Shown here: one piece after another, positions 40,798 through 50,427 of the stretch
Numbering within the stretch: the first letter of the stretch is position 1
How the letters are laid out: every line of letters starts with the position of its first letter
Origin: Thalassotalea euphylliae
Lineage (GTDB): Bacteria; Pseudomonadota; Gammaproteobacteria; Enterobacterales; Alteromonadaceae
Length of the DNA: 64,000 bases
Assembly: GCF_003390375.1 (NCBI RefSeq)
Contig: NZ_QUOT01000001.1
Location: 62,001 to 126,000 of the forward strand
Direction of reading: 5' to 3'
Translations under genes and position numbers: made by a program
Notes under the pieces: generated by a model
Databases searched by the model: none
What the model was told of the DNA's origin: nothing
The model's input: only the letters and a program-made list of their open reading frames with translations

Positions 40798-42612
40798 ATG
40801 GAATCTTTTCAGCTTGGGAATTGGCGTGTTTCACCAAGGTTAAATCAACTAACACTCGAGAATACCGAGCAAAAACTCTCCATTACGCCCAAGTTAATGC
40901 AACTTCTGCTGGTGCTTGTTGAACACAAACATCAACCTATTGGATTAGACGCACTAATTGAAAAAGTATGGCCGCAGCGTGTAGTCGCAGATAGTTCGGT
41001 TTACCAAGGTATTGCTCAGTTACGTAAAGTGCTTAGTGCGGACGACCAACACCAACAATACATTGAGCGCATTTCAGGGCAGGGCTATCGAATTGCGCCA
41101 GATATCGCGATTGAAGTCTATGTCGATGAGTCAGGCACGTTAGACTTAACGCCTGATTCACAGAACACTGCTCAACACAATAAGAACTGGTTGCTCGGCA
41201 TTTGCACACTGTTGGTTGTGGCTGCATTGTTCATCGCCATCAATATTCAGAGTTATAGCCCCAAAAGAGAGGCTGACTCATCGCAATATTTTGAGCAGTT
41301 TACGTTAGCAAGTCACTTACTCTCTCAGCAAGATGTCGCACAGCTAGAACAAGCTAAACAAATTTATTTAGAGGTCATTGAGCAAGACAGAAAGAATGCC
41401 GAAGCACTTAACGGCTTGTGTAATAGTTATCGAATGTTAGCGATATATGGGAGTGTTACTGAGATTGAGCGAGACACCTTGTGCCAACCCTTGTTAGAAA
41501 AAGCATTTGCTCATGCTCCCAATAATGCACAAGTATTGGCTTCTGTGGCTCGCCAGCATTTTGAGCAAGGCCAAACCAGCCAAGCGGAAGCCTTGTTCGA
41601 GCAGTCTTTGGCAATAAACCGTAATGACGCCATGACTTGGCATTGGTATGGTCGCCTGAAACGCAATCAAAATCAGGTAACTGACGCGCTTGCGGCTCAT
41701 CAACGCGCATTTAAGCTTGCACCGAATGATCCCATTGTGCTGCGCGGGCTAGCATATGCTTATTTAAACAACAGAGATTTAACTAATGCGCGAAAGTACT
41801 TTGAACGCAGTGTTGTAATTTCCCCTTACTTTAAGCACAAAGCACTGTATGAACTAGATTTTTACCCATTGAATCAATCGCGAGCTGCAAATTATTTAAA
41901 TTGGTACAGGCAACATCAAGAAAGCTACGTTAAAAAATATCCTGCACACAAACTTAGTCACATTTTGTTCTTGTTAAGCGTAAATCAAGGGGCGTTAGCA
42001 CAAAAGATTTTTGATCGGTTTGATGATGTTAATAGCGTGCCGCAACACTTTTTATTTTATGTAAAGGCATCATTGGCTTGGTATTATCAAAAACCAAACG
42101 AGGCGCTTGCTTATTTGCAGCAGCGCTATCAACTGGCGCCTGAGCAAAATCATTTTGTGATGCCTTATTTATTCGCTTTAGTTCAGCTTAATCATGCTGA
42201 AAAAGCATTAACGTTATTTAAAAAGCACTTCCCAGAAATAGTCGCACTCAAGCAGGTGACACACGAAAATATAGGGCAATATTTATTGCTTGCTAGGCTA
42301 TATGAAGCGACAGAAAAAAGGCGTTTGTATCAAGACGCCTACGAGCGGCTACTAGCGTTTGAGCAAGAATCTACGCTTAGTATTGAGCAACAGCTACTTT
42401 GGAATGCGTTAAATGGCGATGATGCTAACAATGTCGATTTGCTCAACAAGTTACTGAATAATGGCTGGTTGCCTGATTTTAATGACAATATGTTCTCAAT
42501 TGAGCGCTATCCAACACTTGCTGGCTCGAATAACAGTGCAAAAAGCTGGTTGGCTAAGCTAAGTAATATTCAACGTTGTATTTGGCAACATACGCAGTGT
42601 GAAACAAATTGA
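40798..42612 (+). CDS. CadC/ToxR-like membrane regulator with TPR periplasmic domain
   Basis: About 604 residues from the ATG at 40798 (a TTG at 40780 is possible but adds an unconserved hexapeptide). Residues 1-100 form an OmpR-type winged helix (LDALIEKVWPQRVVADSSVYQGIAQLRKVL and GQGYRI). One membrane helix (NWLLGICTLLVVAALFIAI, about 140-160) is followed by a long periplasmic region of tetratricopeptide repeats. One-component transmembrane activators of this kind sense periplasmic signals. It lies between the amidohydrolase (divergent) and the TonB receptor, both candidate targets. Confidence 0.88.
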   Translation: MESFQLGNWRVSPRLNQLTLENTEQKLSITPKLMQLLLVLVEHKHQPIGLDALIEKVWPQRVVADSSVYQGIAQLRKVLSADDQHQQYIERISGQGYRIAPDIAIEVYVDESGTLDLTPDSQNTAQHNKNWLLGICTLLVVAALFIAINIQSYSPKREADSSQYFEQFTLASHLLSQQDVAQLEQAKQIYLEVIEQDRKNAEALNGLCNSYRMLAIYGSVTEIERDTLCQPLLEKAFAHAPNNAQVLASVARQHFEQGQTSQAEALFEQSLAINRNDAMTWHWYGRLKRNQNQVTDALAAHQRAFKLAPNDPIVLRGLAYAYLNNRDLTNARKYFERSVVISPYFKHKALYELDFYPLNQSRAANYLNWYRQHQESYVKKYPAHKLSHILFLLSVNQGALAQKIFDRFDDVNSVPQHFLFYVKASLAWYYQKPNEALAYLQQRYQLAPEQNHFVMPYLFALVQLNHAEKALTLFKKHFPEIVALKQVTHENIGQYLLLARLYEATEKRRLYQDAYERLLAFEQESTLSIEQQLLWNALNGDDANNVDLLNKLLNNGWLPDFNDNMFSIERYPTLAGSNNSAKSWLAKLSNIQRCIWQHTQCETN

Positions 42613-43006
42613 TGTCTGCGTGCGGCGGTAAGACGGGGTTCTAAATTTATAATTGAACCAACTGTATTTAGGAAAAAATTTACTAATACAAGTTTGAGTT
42701 TAAACAGCCACATTGCAAAAATATGACAGAAATATTTCAAATTCAGCTTTGTGTCTCTAAAGTTTTGTTGTATCATGCCCGCCCAATCGAATAGCAGCAA
42801 TGCTGTGCATTTCAATTAACTCATTTTATTTATTTCTCGCCCATCTGCTTATGCAGTCGGCGGTTTTGCGCGCGCATAATTTTTATGAGCTGAAATTATA
42901 AAGTGGAGTTGATGAATTGAGTTGCTGCATTCATCAAGGTTGGTACTCAACAGGAAGAGTTAAAACCTCACGAAAAAACACAACAATTTTTTTATTGAGG
43001 ACAAAC
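42613..43006 (+). other. 394-base leader region of the TonB receptor gene
   Basis: It contains the second copy of the 24-bp element (42718-42741), a promoter (TTTGTG 42748-42753, 17 bases, TATCAT 42771-42776) and about 225 bases of untranslated leader up to the ATG. The leader has small dyads (CTGC-N4-GCAG near 42846) but no recognised riboswitch. Such a long leader suggests post-transcriptional control. Confidence 0.6.
42718..42741 (+). promoter_or_regulatory. 24-bp upstream element, copy 2 (TonB receptor promoter)
   Basis: Identical to 38881-38904. It lies immediately upstream of the -35 region of the TonB receptor promoter, the position of an activator site or UP-like element. Confidence 0.75.
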
Positions 43007-45241
43007 ATGAACACCACTAAGTCGCCATTAAATCTGCGTCGTACTTTAAACCCTATTTCAGCCGCAATTACATTAGCCGTAGCCGGATTTGCTGCTACTC
43101 CTGTACTAGCGGAAGAAGCTGATACTGATTCAAACATTGAGTCAATTACCGTAACAGCGACCAAACGCTCTCAGGTTATTTATGAAGTACCAATTGCCAT
43201 CAGTGCTTTCTCTGGCGATGCATTAGCCTCTCAAGGTATTAGCGACATCACCGATGTTGGTAAATTTGTTCCAAACCTAAACATTACTGGCTTCTCTGCA
43301 GGTCATAACTCATCTGCTAACCCGTTTATTCGTGGTATCGGCTTGCAAGATCACTTGATCACTACAGACCCAGGTGTAAGTGTTTACGTTGATGGTGTTT
43401 ACTTAGGTCGCCAAGTTGGTCAAAACTGGAACCTTCAAAACATCGAGCGTATTGAAGTATTACGCGGTCCTCAAGGTACTTTATACGGTCGTAACTCAAT
43501 TGGTGGTGCAATTAACATCAACACTAAACAGCCAGACGAAGAAGCAATCACCAAATTTAGCTCAGAAGTTGGCACACGTGGTCGCGTTAAAGCAAGCGTA
43601 TTTACCAACCAAGCAATTACTGACAACTTAGCGATTAACTTTAACCTTGGTTACAACCGTCGCGGTGGCTTAGGTGAATTCATCAACCTACCTGATGCTA
43701 AGTATGATGTTGGTGAAAACCGTGAATACTACGGTCGTTTCTCTGCAAAATACACAGTAAATGAAGATTTATCATTCACGCTAACTGCTGATATGAATGA
43801 CGGTGAAGGCGGTACTCGTCCTTACACTACGTTAATTGATGAACTACCAAACGGCCGTTACTACCAAAGTGGTCTGCGTAACTCTGATGTAGCGGCTGAT
43901 CGTTACGACAACGCAACTGGCACTATTGAAACGTCAGAAGTGAGCAATGAAGCTGACGGTTTCTCATTAACTGCTGATTACAACATTACTGACGAGTTAG
44001 GTTCTAAGCTAATTTTCAGCAAGCGCTCTTCTGAGTATAAAGCGGGTCTTGATGATGACGGTACAATTGTCGCACTAGACCACTTCCCTGAGCGTGGTGA
44101 AGCAGACCAAACCTCTGTTGAACTGCAGTTCAATGGTTATGTTGGCGATGTCGATTTCGTAACCGGTTTATACTGGTTCGAAGAAGAAGGTAGCAACCGT
44201 CAAGATGCTGCAGAAGCAAGCTTTAACGGTGGCCCAACTAAACTTGAGTTAGACCAAAAAACAACAAGTAAAGCAGTATTCTTGAACGTTGGTTACGACT
44301 GGACAGATGAATTACGCGTTACAGGTGGTATTCGTTACACTGAAGACGAAAAAGAAGCTTCGGCAAATGTATTCGACCCAGTGGGCACTGTGTACTCTGA
44401 GCGCGATTGGGATGAATTCTCTTGGGAATTAGCGGCGAACTACACATTTGATAATGGTTTAAACTGGTACGGTACCATCCAAACAGGTTATCAATCAGGC
44501 CAGTACCCAGCGCGCCCATATTTCTTAATTGGTCAGTTTTTCGCTGAAGGCGGTTTTGACAACCTTGACCAAGCCGCGGCAGCAGTTCAAGCGAACAATG
44601 ACTTCTTAGCAAGTGACAACATCAGCGCGATTAACTACGAAACGGGTTTCAAAGGTCAGCTTACACCTGATTTCAGCATGAGCGTTGCATTCTTCAATAC
44701 TGAGTATGAAGATTTACCATACCAAGTAAACACAGCAACAGACTCTGGCTTTGACACGAACAACTTAATTGTTGAACAAACCTCTCGCGGTATTGAATTT
44801 GAAAGTACTTACTCAGTAACTGATAACTTCACGCTACACACGAGCTTTGGTTTTATGGATGTTGATGTAGATGAGCAAAACGGCATTAAGCCAGTTGCGC
44901 CATTAACACCAGACTTAACGGCATCAATTAGCCCATCTTACGAGTTTACGCTTGAAAACGGTGCGTTAATTACTTCGCGCATGGACATTTCATACCGTGA
45001 CGAAATGTACGGTGAGCCAACTTCAGATGCACGTCGCATGACTGAAATTGAAAGTCGTACAACGGTTAACTTTGATATTAAGTACGCGCCAGCAGGTGCT
45101 GACTGGGATATCTCACTTTACGGTCGCAACATTTTTGATGAGCGCTACGAAGACGCACGCTTAAACACAGGTGATTACATCCTAGTGATCATGAGTAACG
45201 ATGCGAGCGAGTTTGGCTTACGCTACTCATCAACATTCTAA
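43007..45241 (+). CDS. TonB-dependent outer-membrane receptor
   Basis: About 744 residues from the ATG at 43007, which has GAGG upstream; longer in-frame starts are not supported. Signal peptide (ITLAVAGFAATPVLA), a TonB box-like IESITVTATKR, plug domain (residues about 55-170, including VSVYVDGVYLG and IEVLRGPQGTLYGRNSIGGAINI), and a 22-strand barrel ending in a terminal Phe. Codons are strongly biased, indicating high expression. The substrate is unknown: this plug type is common in receptors for carbohydrates, peptides and aromatic compounds. A terminator follows. Confidence 0.95.
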   Translation: MNTTKSPLNLRRTLNPISAAITLAVAGFAATPVLAEEADTDSNIESITVTATKRSQVIYEVPIAISAFSGDALASQGISDITDVGKFVPNLNITGFSAGHNSSANPFIRGIGLQDHLITTDPGVSVYVDGVYLGRQVGQNWNLQNIERIEVLRGPQGTLYGRNSIGGAININTKQPDEEAITKFSSEVGTRGRVKASVFTNQAITDNLAINFNLGYNRRGGLGEFINLPDAKYDVGENREYYGRFSAKYTVNEDLSFTLTADMNDGEGGTRPYTTLIDELPNGRYYQSGLRNSDVAADRYDNATGTIETSEVSNEADGFSLTADYNITDELGSKLIFSKRSSEYKAGLDDDGTIVALDHFPERGEADQTSVELQFNGYVGDVDFVTGLYWFEEEGSNRQDAAEASFNGGPTKLELDQKTTSKAVFLNVGYDWTDELRVTGGIRYTEDEKEASANVFDPVGTVYSERDWDEFSWELAANYTFDNGLNWYGTIQTGYQSGQYPARPYFLIGQFFAEGGFDNLDQAAAAVQANNDFLASDNISAINYETGFKGQLTPDFSMSVAFFNTEYEDLPYQVNTATDSGFDTNNLIVEQTSRGIEFESTYSVTDNFTLHTSFGFMDVDVDEQNGIKPVAPLTPDLTASISPSYEFTLENGALITSRMDISYRDEMYGEPTSDARRMTEIESRTTVNFDIKYAPAGADWDISLYGRNIFDERYEDARLNTGDYILVIMSNDASEFGLRYSSTF

Positions 45242-45286
45242 GCTTGCTTATTAAAGCGTAATAGAGCAAGTTAGCTCTCAAAATGT

Positions 45287-45320
45287 AAAGCCAGTTAGCG
45301 GTAACGTTAACTGGCTTTTT
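45287..45320 (+). terminator. Intrinsic terminator of the TonB receptor gene
   Basis: AAAGCCAGTTA (45287-45297) / TAACTGGCTTT (45308-45318) with a T-run, 45 bases past the stop. Confidence 0.85.
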
Positions 45321-45375
45321 AATGGGTAGCTTGTTAAAACTTTTGCTAAAGAATAAGTCAGCTTATTTAGGCTAG

Positions 45376-45777
45376 CTAAGGCTTATTGACTCGGGTAATT
45401 GCGCCTTGTAATAAGCGTTCGGTTTTAACAATAGCTCTGGTATGCGTTCCGCTACCAGCGATCCCTCCTTTATCATGCAGCTCCACTTCAAACTGATAAA
45501 GTTTTCCTGCCATGCCGATATAGGTTGCGATAGCTTTGACTTCTTGATTATTAGGCGTTGCGGCAAGATGATTAACGTTAACATTAACGCCAACAGATAA
45601 TTCGTCACTTTGCAGCATAGGTTTCATTAGGCGAGCAGCTGATAATTCCATTAATGCAATCATTCTTGAGGTTGCGAACACTTCAGGAAAATTATCATGC
45701 TCATCAATTGGCAGGTCACTGGCAAGATCTTTCGATTGAACAGTGTAAGTTAATGCTAGGCTATCCTTAATTTCCAT
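45376..45777 (-). CDS. Hotdog-fold thioesterase (FlK-like)
   Basis: 133 residues from the ATG at 45777 (AGGGAA upstream; TTG at 45783 also possible). The sequence HDNFPEVFATSRMIALMELSAARLM and SVGVNVNVNHLAATP resembles the fluoroacetyl-CoA thioesterase-like branch of hotdog proteins, which hydrolyse acyl-CoA thioesters. Substrate unknown. Last intact gene before two decayed genes. Confidence 0.8.
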   Translation of the reverse strand: MEIKDSLALTYTVQSKDLASDLPIDEHDNFPEVFATSRMIALMELSAARLMKPMLQSDELSVGVNVNVNHLAATPNNQEVKAIATYIGMAGKLYQFEVELHDKGGIAGSGTHTRAIVKTERLLQGAITRVNKP

Positions 45778-45884
45778 GGTCAATTCCCTATTATAGAAGT
45801 GGCTTTAAGTCCAATGCTTTGAGCATATCAATATAAGTTAGCTTATTTAATTAATTTCAGCATAGCTAATCTCAGTAAAGCTAA

Positions 45885-46355
45885 CTAAGCGCTGAGCTCA
45901 ATTAATGACGAAATCACACGAACGCCACTAGGTGCAAGTTCAGACGAATTTCTTCTGAACCAAATCGATTGAATGCCAGCATTCAGAGCGGGCATTACGT
46001 CTTTGGTTAAACTATCTCCTACCATATAAGTGGATGATTTATCGGCATGAATTTTAGCCAGTATCGCAGGAAGAAATTCAGGTTCGCCTTTAGCAATGCC
46101 AAGGTTAGCTTGGCAAAAGTAACCGCTAATAAATTGATTCAAGCCGACTCGCGCAAACGCTTGTTCGATTTCTTATGCTGAAGATTCCGCTGCACCAGTC
46201 GCAATATAAATTGCAGCATGACAGGCAAGCTGTGAGAGTAGTTCATACGCACCATCTAACGCTTGAACGTTTTCCCATTCACACATTTTGCCCTGCGCAG
46301 TGGGAAAATCTACCATTAGGGTATCTCCCCAATCAAACAGATATATTGGTTTCAT
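45885..46355 (-). pseudogene. HAD-superfamily phosphatase interrupted by an in-frame TAA
   Basis: The minus strand encodes a complete HAD hydrolase: motif I FDWGDTLM, motif II IATG, motif III Lys (AKGEPEF) and motif IV GDSLTKDV. After residue 60 (AAESSA) a TAA at 46173-46175 interrupts the frame, which then continues as EIEQAFARVGLNQFISGY to the normal end. No frameshift is present. A CAA (Gln) to TAA change is one explanation; read-through or sequencing error are others. Without read-through the N-terminal 60 residues alone could not be active. Confidence 0.88.
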
Positions 46356-46425
46356 ATTGCTCCTTATTGAGTGCGTATAGGTTTATCTTCAAATACTTAA
46401 TGCTAAATAGTACTTATCAGCTATG

Positions 46426-46889
46426 TTATCGTTGCAATTGAAACATAGGATTATAAATAACTCCCAAGGGGTTCCGAATGGGTCTTGGACGACGCCAAGT
46501 TTGACACCACCACCAACATCAGTGATCGGGTTAAGTTGCTTGGCAACTAGATCGAGTAGTTTTTGGTAAGTGGCTTCAACGTTGTTAACTCCCCAATAAG
46601 CGATGACAATTGAGCCTTTTTGTTTCTCGGCAGTCGGTATTAAACCAAGTGCTAAGCCTCCAATATTAAAGCCAACATAGTAGGGCTCGTCAAAATATGG
46701 GTCAATGCCGAATGCTTCAGCATACCAGTGCTTGGCTTTATCAACATCGTCCACCGTATAAACGCTTGTTCTTAGACCCAGAATTTGAGCATCCTTTGAA
46801 TCAGGTTTTAAGCCCTCCGAGTTAGATTGACTATTGGCAGAAAAAGATAAATAAGGAAATAGCAGTAGAATACAGATTAATTACTTCAT
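46426..46889 (-). pseudogene. VOC-family protein with a codon-3 nonsense change and a late frameshift
   Basis: Read from ATG at 46889 the frame is M-K-TAA, then a signal peptide (LICILLLFPYLSFSANS) and a VOC domain (LGLRTSVYTVDDVDKAKHWYAEAF, DEPYYVGFNIGG). Codon 3 is TAA (46881-46883), fitting a former MKQLICI. Near 46472 one base appears missing: shifting the frame restores PLGVIYNPMFQLQR and a TAA at 46426, the ending expected after DPFGN. The remaining uninterrupted frame runs 46389-46754 from an internal GTG and would lack the signal peptide and carry a foreign tail. Confidence 0.85.
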
Positions 46890-47157
46890 TAGTTTTTTAT
46901 TCTTTTTGATAAATTGTGATGGTTTTTTCACGTTAAGGCAGGGGTACCTAATCCATAAAATCTACCTTTAATTGGCGAATCGATGCAGTATTGAAGTAAG
47001 TTAAAGCAAATTAAATAGCATGCGTGCTGTGAAAGATGACGCAGACTTATCGTTAGAGGTTGAGGGGGGGCTGGATATTTGAACGATTTACAAACAAAGT
47101 GCACAAGTTTATCGTAATTAATCAAAACAAAAATAATTAAAATGGTAAGGATAAAGT

Positions 47158-48360
47158 ATGTGGAAATGGATAGGGGTTGTAGTCGCGGTTATAATTGCAG
47201 GTGTTACAGGCTATTGGCTTAGCCTTGATAAAAACATCCGATATTTGATGTTAAATCAGCCGGAAAGTACCAATGTTTTATTTTGGACAACTGCACAGCG
47301 CGATGCAGGCTTTCAAACATTGGAAAAGTTAGATGTTATTCCTTTTAATATTATTGAAAAGGGTAAACTGTCTCATGAGCTAGCTATTGAGCAGCCATTA
47401 GTCGTAGCTGATGACGCTATCGAGAAGTTTTTCAAAGAGCAGCGAATTGCTGGCCTAGTGGTATTACAAAATGGCGAGCTTCGCTATGAAAAATATGGGC
47501 TCGGCTTGACTAGCGATGATAAGTGGACCAGCTTTTCTGTGGCTAAATCGGTTACTTCCACATTAGTCGGTGCTGCCATCAAAGATGGTTATATCAACAG
47601 CCTAGAAGATAAGATCACTGACTATATTCCAGACTTAAAAGGCAGTGCCTACGAAGATGTTACTTTGGCACAGGTATTGACCATGACATCTGGCGTGGCG
47701 TGGGACGAAGATTACGAAGATCCAAATTCTGACGCGTCTAAATTTAACTTTCATACCCCTGAGCCCGGCATAGATGCAACCGTTAGTTATATGCATCTGC
47801 TTGGCCGTGCTAACCCAGCAGGTACAACATTTGTGTATAGCACGGGCGAAACGGGTTTAATTGGCTTACTGGTGAGTAATGCCACGGGCAAGTCATTAGC
47901 TAGTTATCTGTCTGAAAAAGTCTGGTCAAAATTGCCAGTTCAACAAGACGCTTCTTGGCTACTTGGCCCAACAAATCAAGAAATAAGTGGTTGCTGTATT
48001 CAAGCAACAACACGAGATTTTGCCTTATTTGGTGATTTTGTGCTTAATGGCGCGCAAGTCAATGGTGCTTCTATTGTGCCTGAAGACTGGTTTGCTTCAG
48101 CCACCACTAACCAAGTTGAGCTAGGTGAAGGAGACGGCTATGGCTTCCAATGGTGGACTTCAGCAAAAGGACATTTTGAAGGCAAAGGTATTTTTGGCCA
48201 AGGGCTATATATCGATCCTGAGCACCAACTAGTGATTGCTGTTAATGCCAACTGGGAAGGGGCGATGACGCCTGCGAGCTACCAATCAAGAAAAGCCATG
48301 TATCAGTATTTTGCTGAGCTTTTTGCAAATAATAGCGATAATAAAGTGGCAAGTAACTAA
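47158..48360 (+). CDS. Serine beta-lactamase-like hydrolase (class C/DUF-type), membrane-anchored
   Basis: 400 residues. One N-terminal membrane helix (residues about 3-21). The beta-lactamase family SxxK motif is SVAK (Ser127, Lys130), with YSTGE as the Tyr motif and the LTMTSGVAWDEDYEDP segment typical of the EstB/6-aminohexanoate-dimer hydrolase branch. Such proteins are esterases, amidases or peptidases rather than drug-resistance enzymes. GGATAA precedes the ATG. Followed by a bidirectional terminator. Confidence 0.88.
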   Translation: MWKWIGVVVAVIIAGVTGYWLSLDKNIRYLMLNQPESTNVLFWTTAQRDAGFQTLEKLDVIPFNIIEKGKLSHELAIEQPLVVADDAIEKFFKEQRIAGLVVLQNGELRYEKYGLGLTSDDKWTSFSVAKSVTSTLVGAAIKDGYINSLEDKITDYIPDLKGSAYEDVTLAQVLTMTSGVAWDEDYEDPNSDASKFNFHTPEPGIDATVSYMHLLGRANPAGTTFVYSTGETGLIGLLVSNATGKSLASYLSEKVWSKLPVQQDASWLLGPTNQEISGCCIQATTRDFALFGDFVLNGAQVNGASIVPEDWFASATTNQVELGEGDGYGFQWWTSAKGHFEGKGIFGQGLYIDPEHQLVIAVNANWEGAMTPASYQSRKAMYQYFAELFANNSDNKVASN

Positions 48361-48409
48361 CTGAGAAAGTTGGCTTATTGCAGCTTTTAGATGAGTTGTA
48401 AAAATCCAA

Positions 48410-48452
48410 AATAAGCGCTGACAGCAGTTATCTGTCGGCGCTTATTCTTTTT
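48410..48452. terminator. Bidirectional intrinsic terminator
   Basis: 15-base arms AATAAGCGCTGACAG (48410-48424) and CTGTCGGCGCTTATT (48432-48446) with a single G-T mismatch, between convergent genes at 47158-48360 and 48461-48964. Confidence 0.88.
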
Positions 48453-48460
48453 GACACGCA

Positions 48461-48964
48461 CTACTTGGCAGGAATTTTTGTTGCTTGCCATGCTACCACT
48501 TGCCAGCTGCTATCGCGTTTTAGCAAAGTACCGGTATTAAAGTAGGTTTGTTTAACAGCGTTAGCCTTGGCATTTTCTTTGTGCATGAGTTTAAATGCGA
48601 CAATAGCAGTATCGCCGTAGACGCGAATATCAGTATCTTCTGCCCAATAGACAGGCGGTAAAGTATCGCTATTTTCACTAGCTGCTTTGTCTGCTTTGTC
48701 TGCTTTTATTCCCTGAATAATATAGCTTTTATCAAAGCGCGTACCAGACGAGCTAGTGTAGATAAGATCATCGGCCCAAAACCTTTGATGATTAGCTAAA
48801 TCGTCATTAACTGAATTGGCTAAAAAGTCATTCAGTAATTGGCTGATTACTGCCTTTTCGTTGGTTTTTATATTTGTTGTTTGATTGTTAGTCGCCGCGG
48901 CAAAAGCGATGCTGCTAAATTGGCTACAGGCGATAAGTAGAAGGGCAATACTGAGTTTGTTCAT
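48461..48964 (-). CDS. Exported SnoaL/DUF4440-like protein
   Basis: 167 residues: signal peptide MNKLSIALLLIACSQFSSIA with cleavage near FAAA, then an NTF2-like cone fold (NDFLANSVNDDLANHQRFWADDLIYTSSSGTRFDKSY, DIRVYGDTAIVAFKL, YFNTGTLLKRDSSWQVVAWQAT). DUF4440/SnoaL proteins of this kind have varied or unknown roles; the exported form suggests binding of a small molecule in the periplasm. Confidence 0.85.
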   Translation of the reverse strand: MNKLSIALLLIACSQFSSIAFAAATNNQTTNIKTNEKAVISQLLNDFLANSVNDDLANHQRFWADDLIYTSSSGTRFDKSYIIQGIKADKADKAASENSDTLPPVYWAEDTDIRVYGDTAIVAFKLMHKENAKANAVKQTYFNTGTLLKRDSSWQVVAWQATKIPAK

Positions 48965-49054
48965 TGGTAACCTTATTCTTTTTATTTGTTTGTTCTATAT
49001 GTTGAATGGCTTTCTTGTGCCGTACTTATGAGAAATTAGCGCTTAATACGTTAC

Positions 49055-49474
49055 TTATTCACCATTTGATGGCGGTTTTTCTTCCATGATGCCAATCAAA
49101 TTCTCGTCGGGATCACGAATAAAACCAATCCATAAATCGTGATCAGGCATTTTGGCGGCAAACGCTGGTGGACGTTCAATATTGACTCTTTGGTCGCGTA
49201 ATTGCTCGAAATACTGCTCTATATTAGTGGTGTGGTAATAGATTACCGAGGTGTGATGATCTTGCTCGCTTCCTTGCAGCGTTGTTAGCATTAAGCGAAT
49301 ATCGTCCAGCTCAAGAAACGCTAAGTTAGGTGGCACTTCAAAAGCCAGTGGGATATTAAGAATCTTGTGGTAAAAATTAACCGCTTTCGGTAAGTCGCTA
49401 ATCGCGATAGCAATTTGTTTGATTGATAGATTATTGTCAGATAGCTTACTGGCGTCTTCTTGTGTTGGTTCCAT
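49055..49474 (-). CDS. VOC-family (glyoxalase-like) protein
   Basis: 139 residues with the VOC pattern: KQIAIAISDLPKAVNFYHKILNIPLAFEVPPNLAFLELDDIRLML and WIGFIRDPDENLIGIMEEKPP. Metal-ligand positions typical of glyoxalase I are partly conserved. Substrate unknown. It is a different sequence from the VOC gene at 33303. Confidence 0.88.
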   Translation of the reverse strand: MEPTQEDASKLSDNNLSIKQIAIAISDLPKAVNFYHKILNIPLAFEVPPNLAFLELDDIRLMLTTLQGSEQDHHTSVIYYHTTNIEQYFEQLRDQRVNIERPPAFAAKMPDHDLWIGFIRDPDENLIGIMEEKPPSNGE

Positions 49475-49581
49475 CGCCGATATTTCCTAAGGCACTTATA
49501 CTTAGTAATAGCATAGTTAGTATTATCAAAAGTATAAATGCTTGGTTTAAATGCTTGGATAGGTATTTATCTTCTTGTGGC

Positions 49582-50418
49582 TTATTCAGGTACTATCATC
49601 TCTAATGTGTAGCTTGACTGCTCGGTTCCCAATAACTTTTTCAACTGTGGTAGGGCGCTTTCTAGCTCACTGTTTAATTGCCATGGTGGATTAACAATAA
49701 ATAAGCCAGTTCCTGTCATACCGTATTGCTCAGAATCTGGGGTTAAACATAGTTCAACTTTCATTACATTTTTTAGTTGGCTATTGGTGATACTGGCTTC
49801 CATCGCATCAATAAAATGACGTTGCACAACGGGGTACCAAATCATATAAGTACCCGTGGCAAATTTTTTCTGAGCTTTGATGACTGCATCTACTGCTTTT
49901 TGATAGTCGTTTTTAATTTCAAATGGCGGGTCGATCAGCACCACAGCGCGGCGTGTCGGCGGTGGCAGCTGCCTTACCAACCCGGCGTAACCGTCTTTTT
50001 GAAACACATTGGCTTGTTTCCAACCCTGACAAAATTGCTCCAGCAGGGCGATATCCGTATTGTGTAATTCGAACAAACGGGCGCTATCTTGCTTTCTGGT
50101 ATGGTATTCGGCAACCGCTGGCGAACCGGGATAAAGGCTTAAACCTTGCTTGTTAAAGCTTTTGATCAGCTCCACGTAGTTGGCGAGTAGTGGGGTTAGG
50201 TTAGGCGCATCGTAAAGCTTGCCAATACCTTGTTTATACTCGCCTGTTTTTTGTGCGTATTCATCTTGCAGCTTGTACATGCCAGCGCCAGAGTGAGTGT
50301 CGATATAACTGAACCCTTTTTCTTTTTCAGTCATATAGTTCAGCACATAGTGCAACACACTGTGTTTTAGTACATCGGCGAAATTGCCGGCGTGAAAGGC
50401 GTGGCGATAACTTAGCAA
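49582..50418 (-). CDS. rlmJ: 23S rRNA (adenine2030-N6)-methyltransferase
   Basis: Methylates A2030 of 23S rRNA using S-adenosylmethionine. 278 residues; the diagnostic N-terminus is MLSYRHAFHAGNFADVLKHSVL, the SAM-binding region includes YIDTHSGAGMYKL, and the catalytic DPPFE is in VVLIDPPFEIKNDY. Full length. It begins 10 bases after the stop of the class D beta-lactamase gene and may be cotranscribed with it. Confidence 0.96.
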   Translation of the reverse strand: MLSYRHAFHAGNFADVLKHSVLHYVLNYMTEKEKGFSYIDTHSGAGMYKLQDEYAQKTGEYKQGIGKLYDAPNLTPLLANYVELIKSFNKQGLSLYPGSPAVAEYHTRKQDSARLFELHNTDIALLEQFCQGWKQANVFQKDGYAGLVRQLPPPTRRAVVLIDPPFEIKNDYQKAVDAVIKAQKKFATGTYMIWYPVVQRHFIDAMEASITNSQLKNVMKVELCLTPDSEQYGMTGTGLFIVNPPWQLNSELESALPQLKKLLGTEQSSYTLEMIVPE

Positions 50419-50427
50419 AAGAATTCC

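Noticed and set aside
46389..46754. Intact 121-residue VOC gene
   Set aside because: The upstream frame continues into a signal peptide, and the C-terminus shows a frameshift relative to family expectation, so the uninterrupted frame is only a fragment.
46928..47125. 65-codon minus-strand frame before the serine hydrolase gene
   Set aside because: No signal, no motif, and GC-poor random composition; treated as non-coding.
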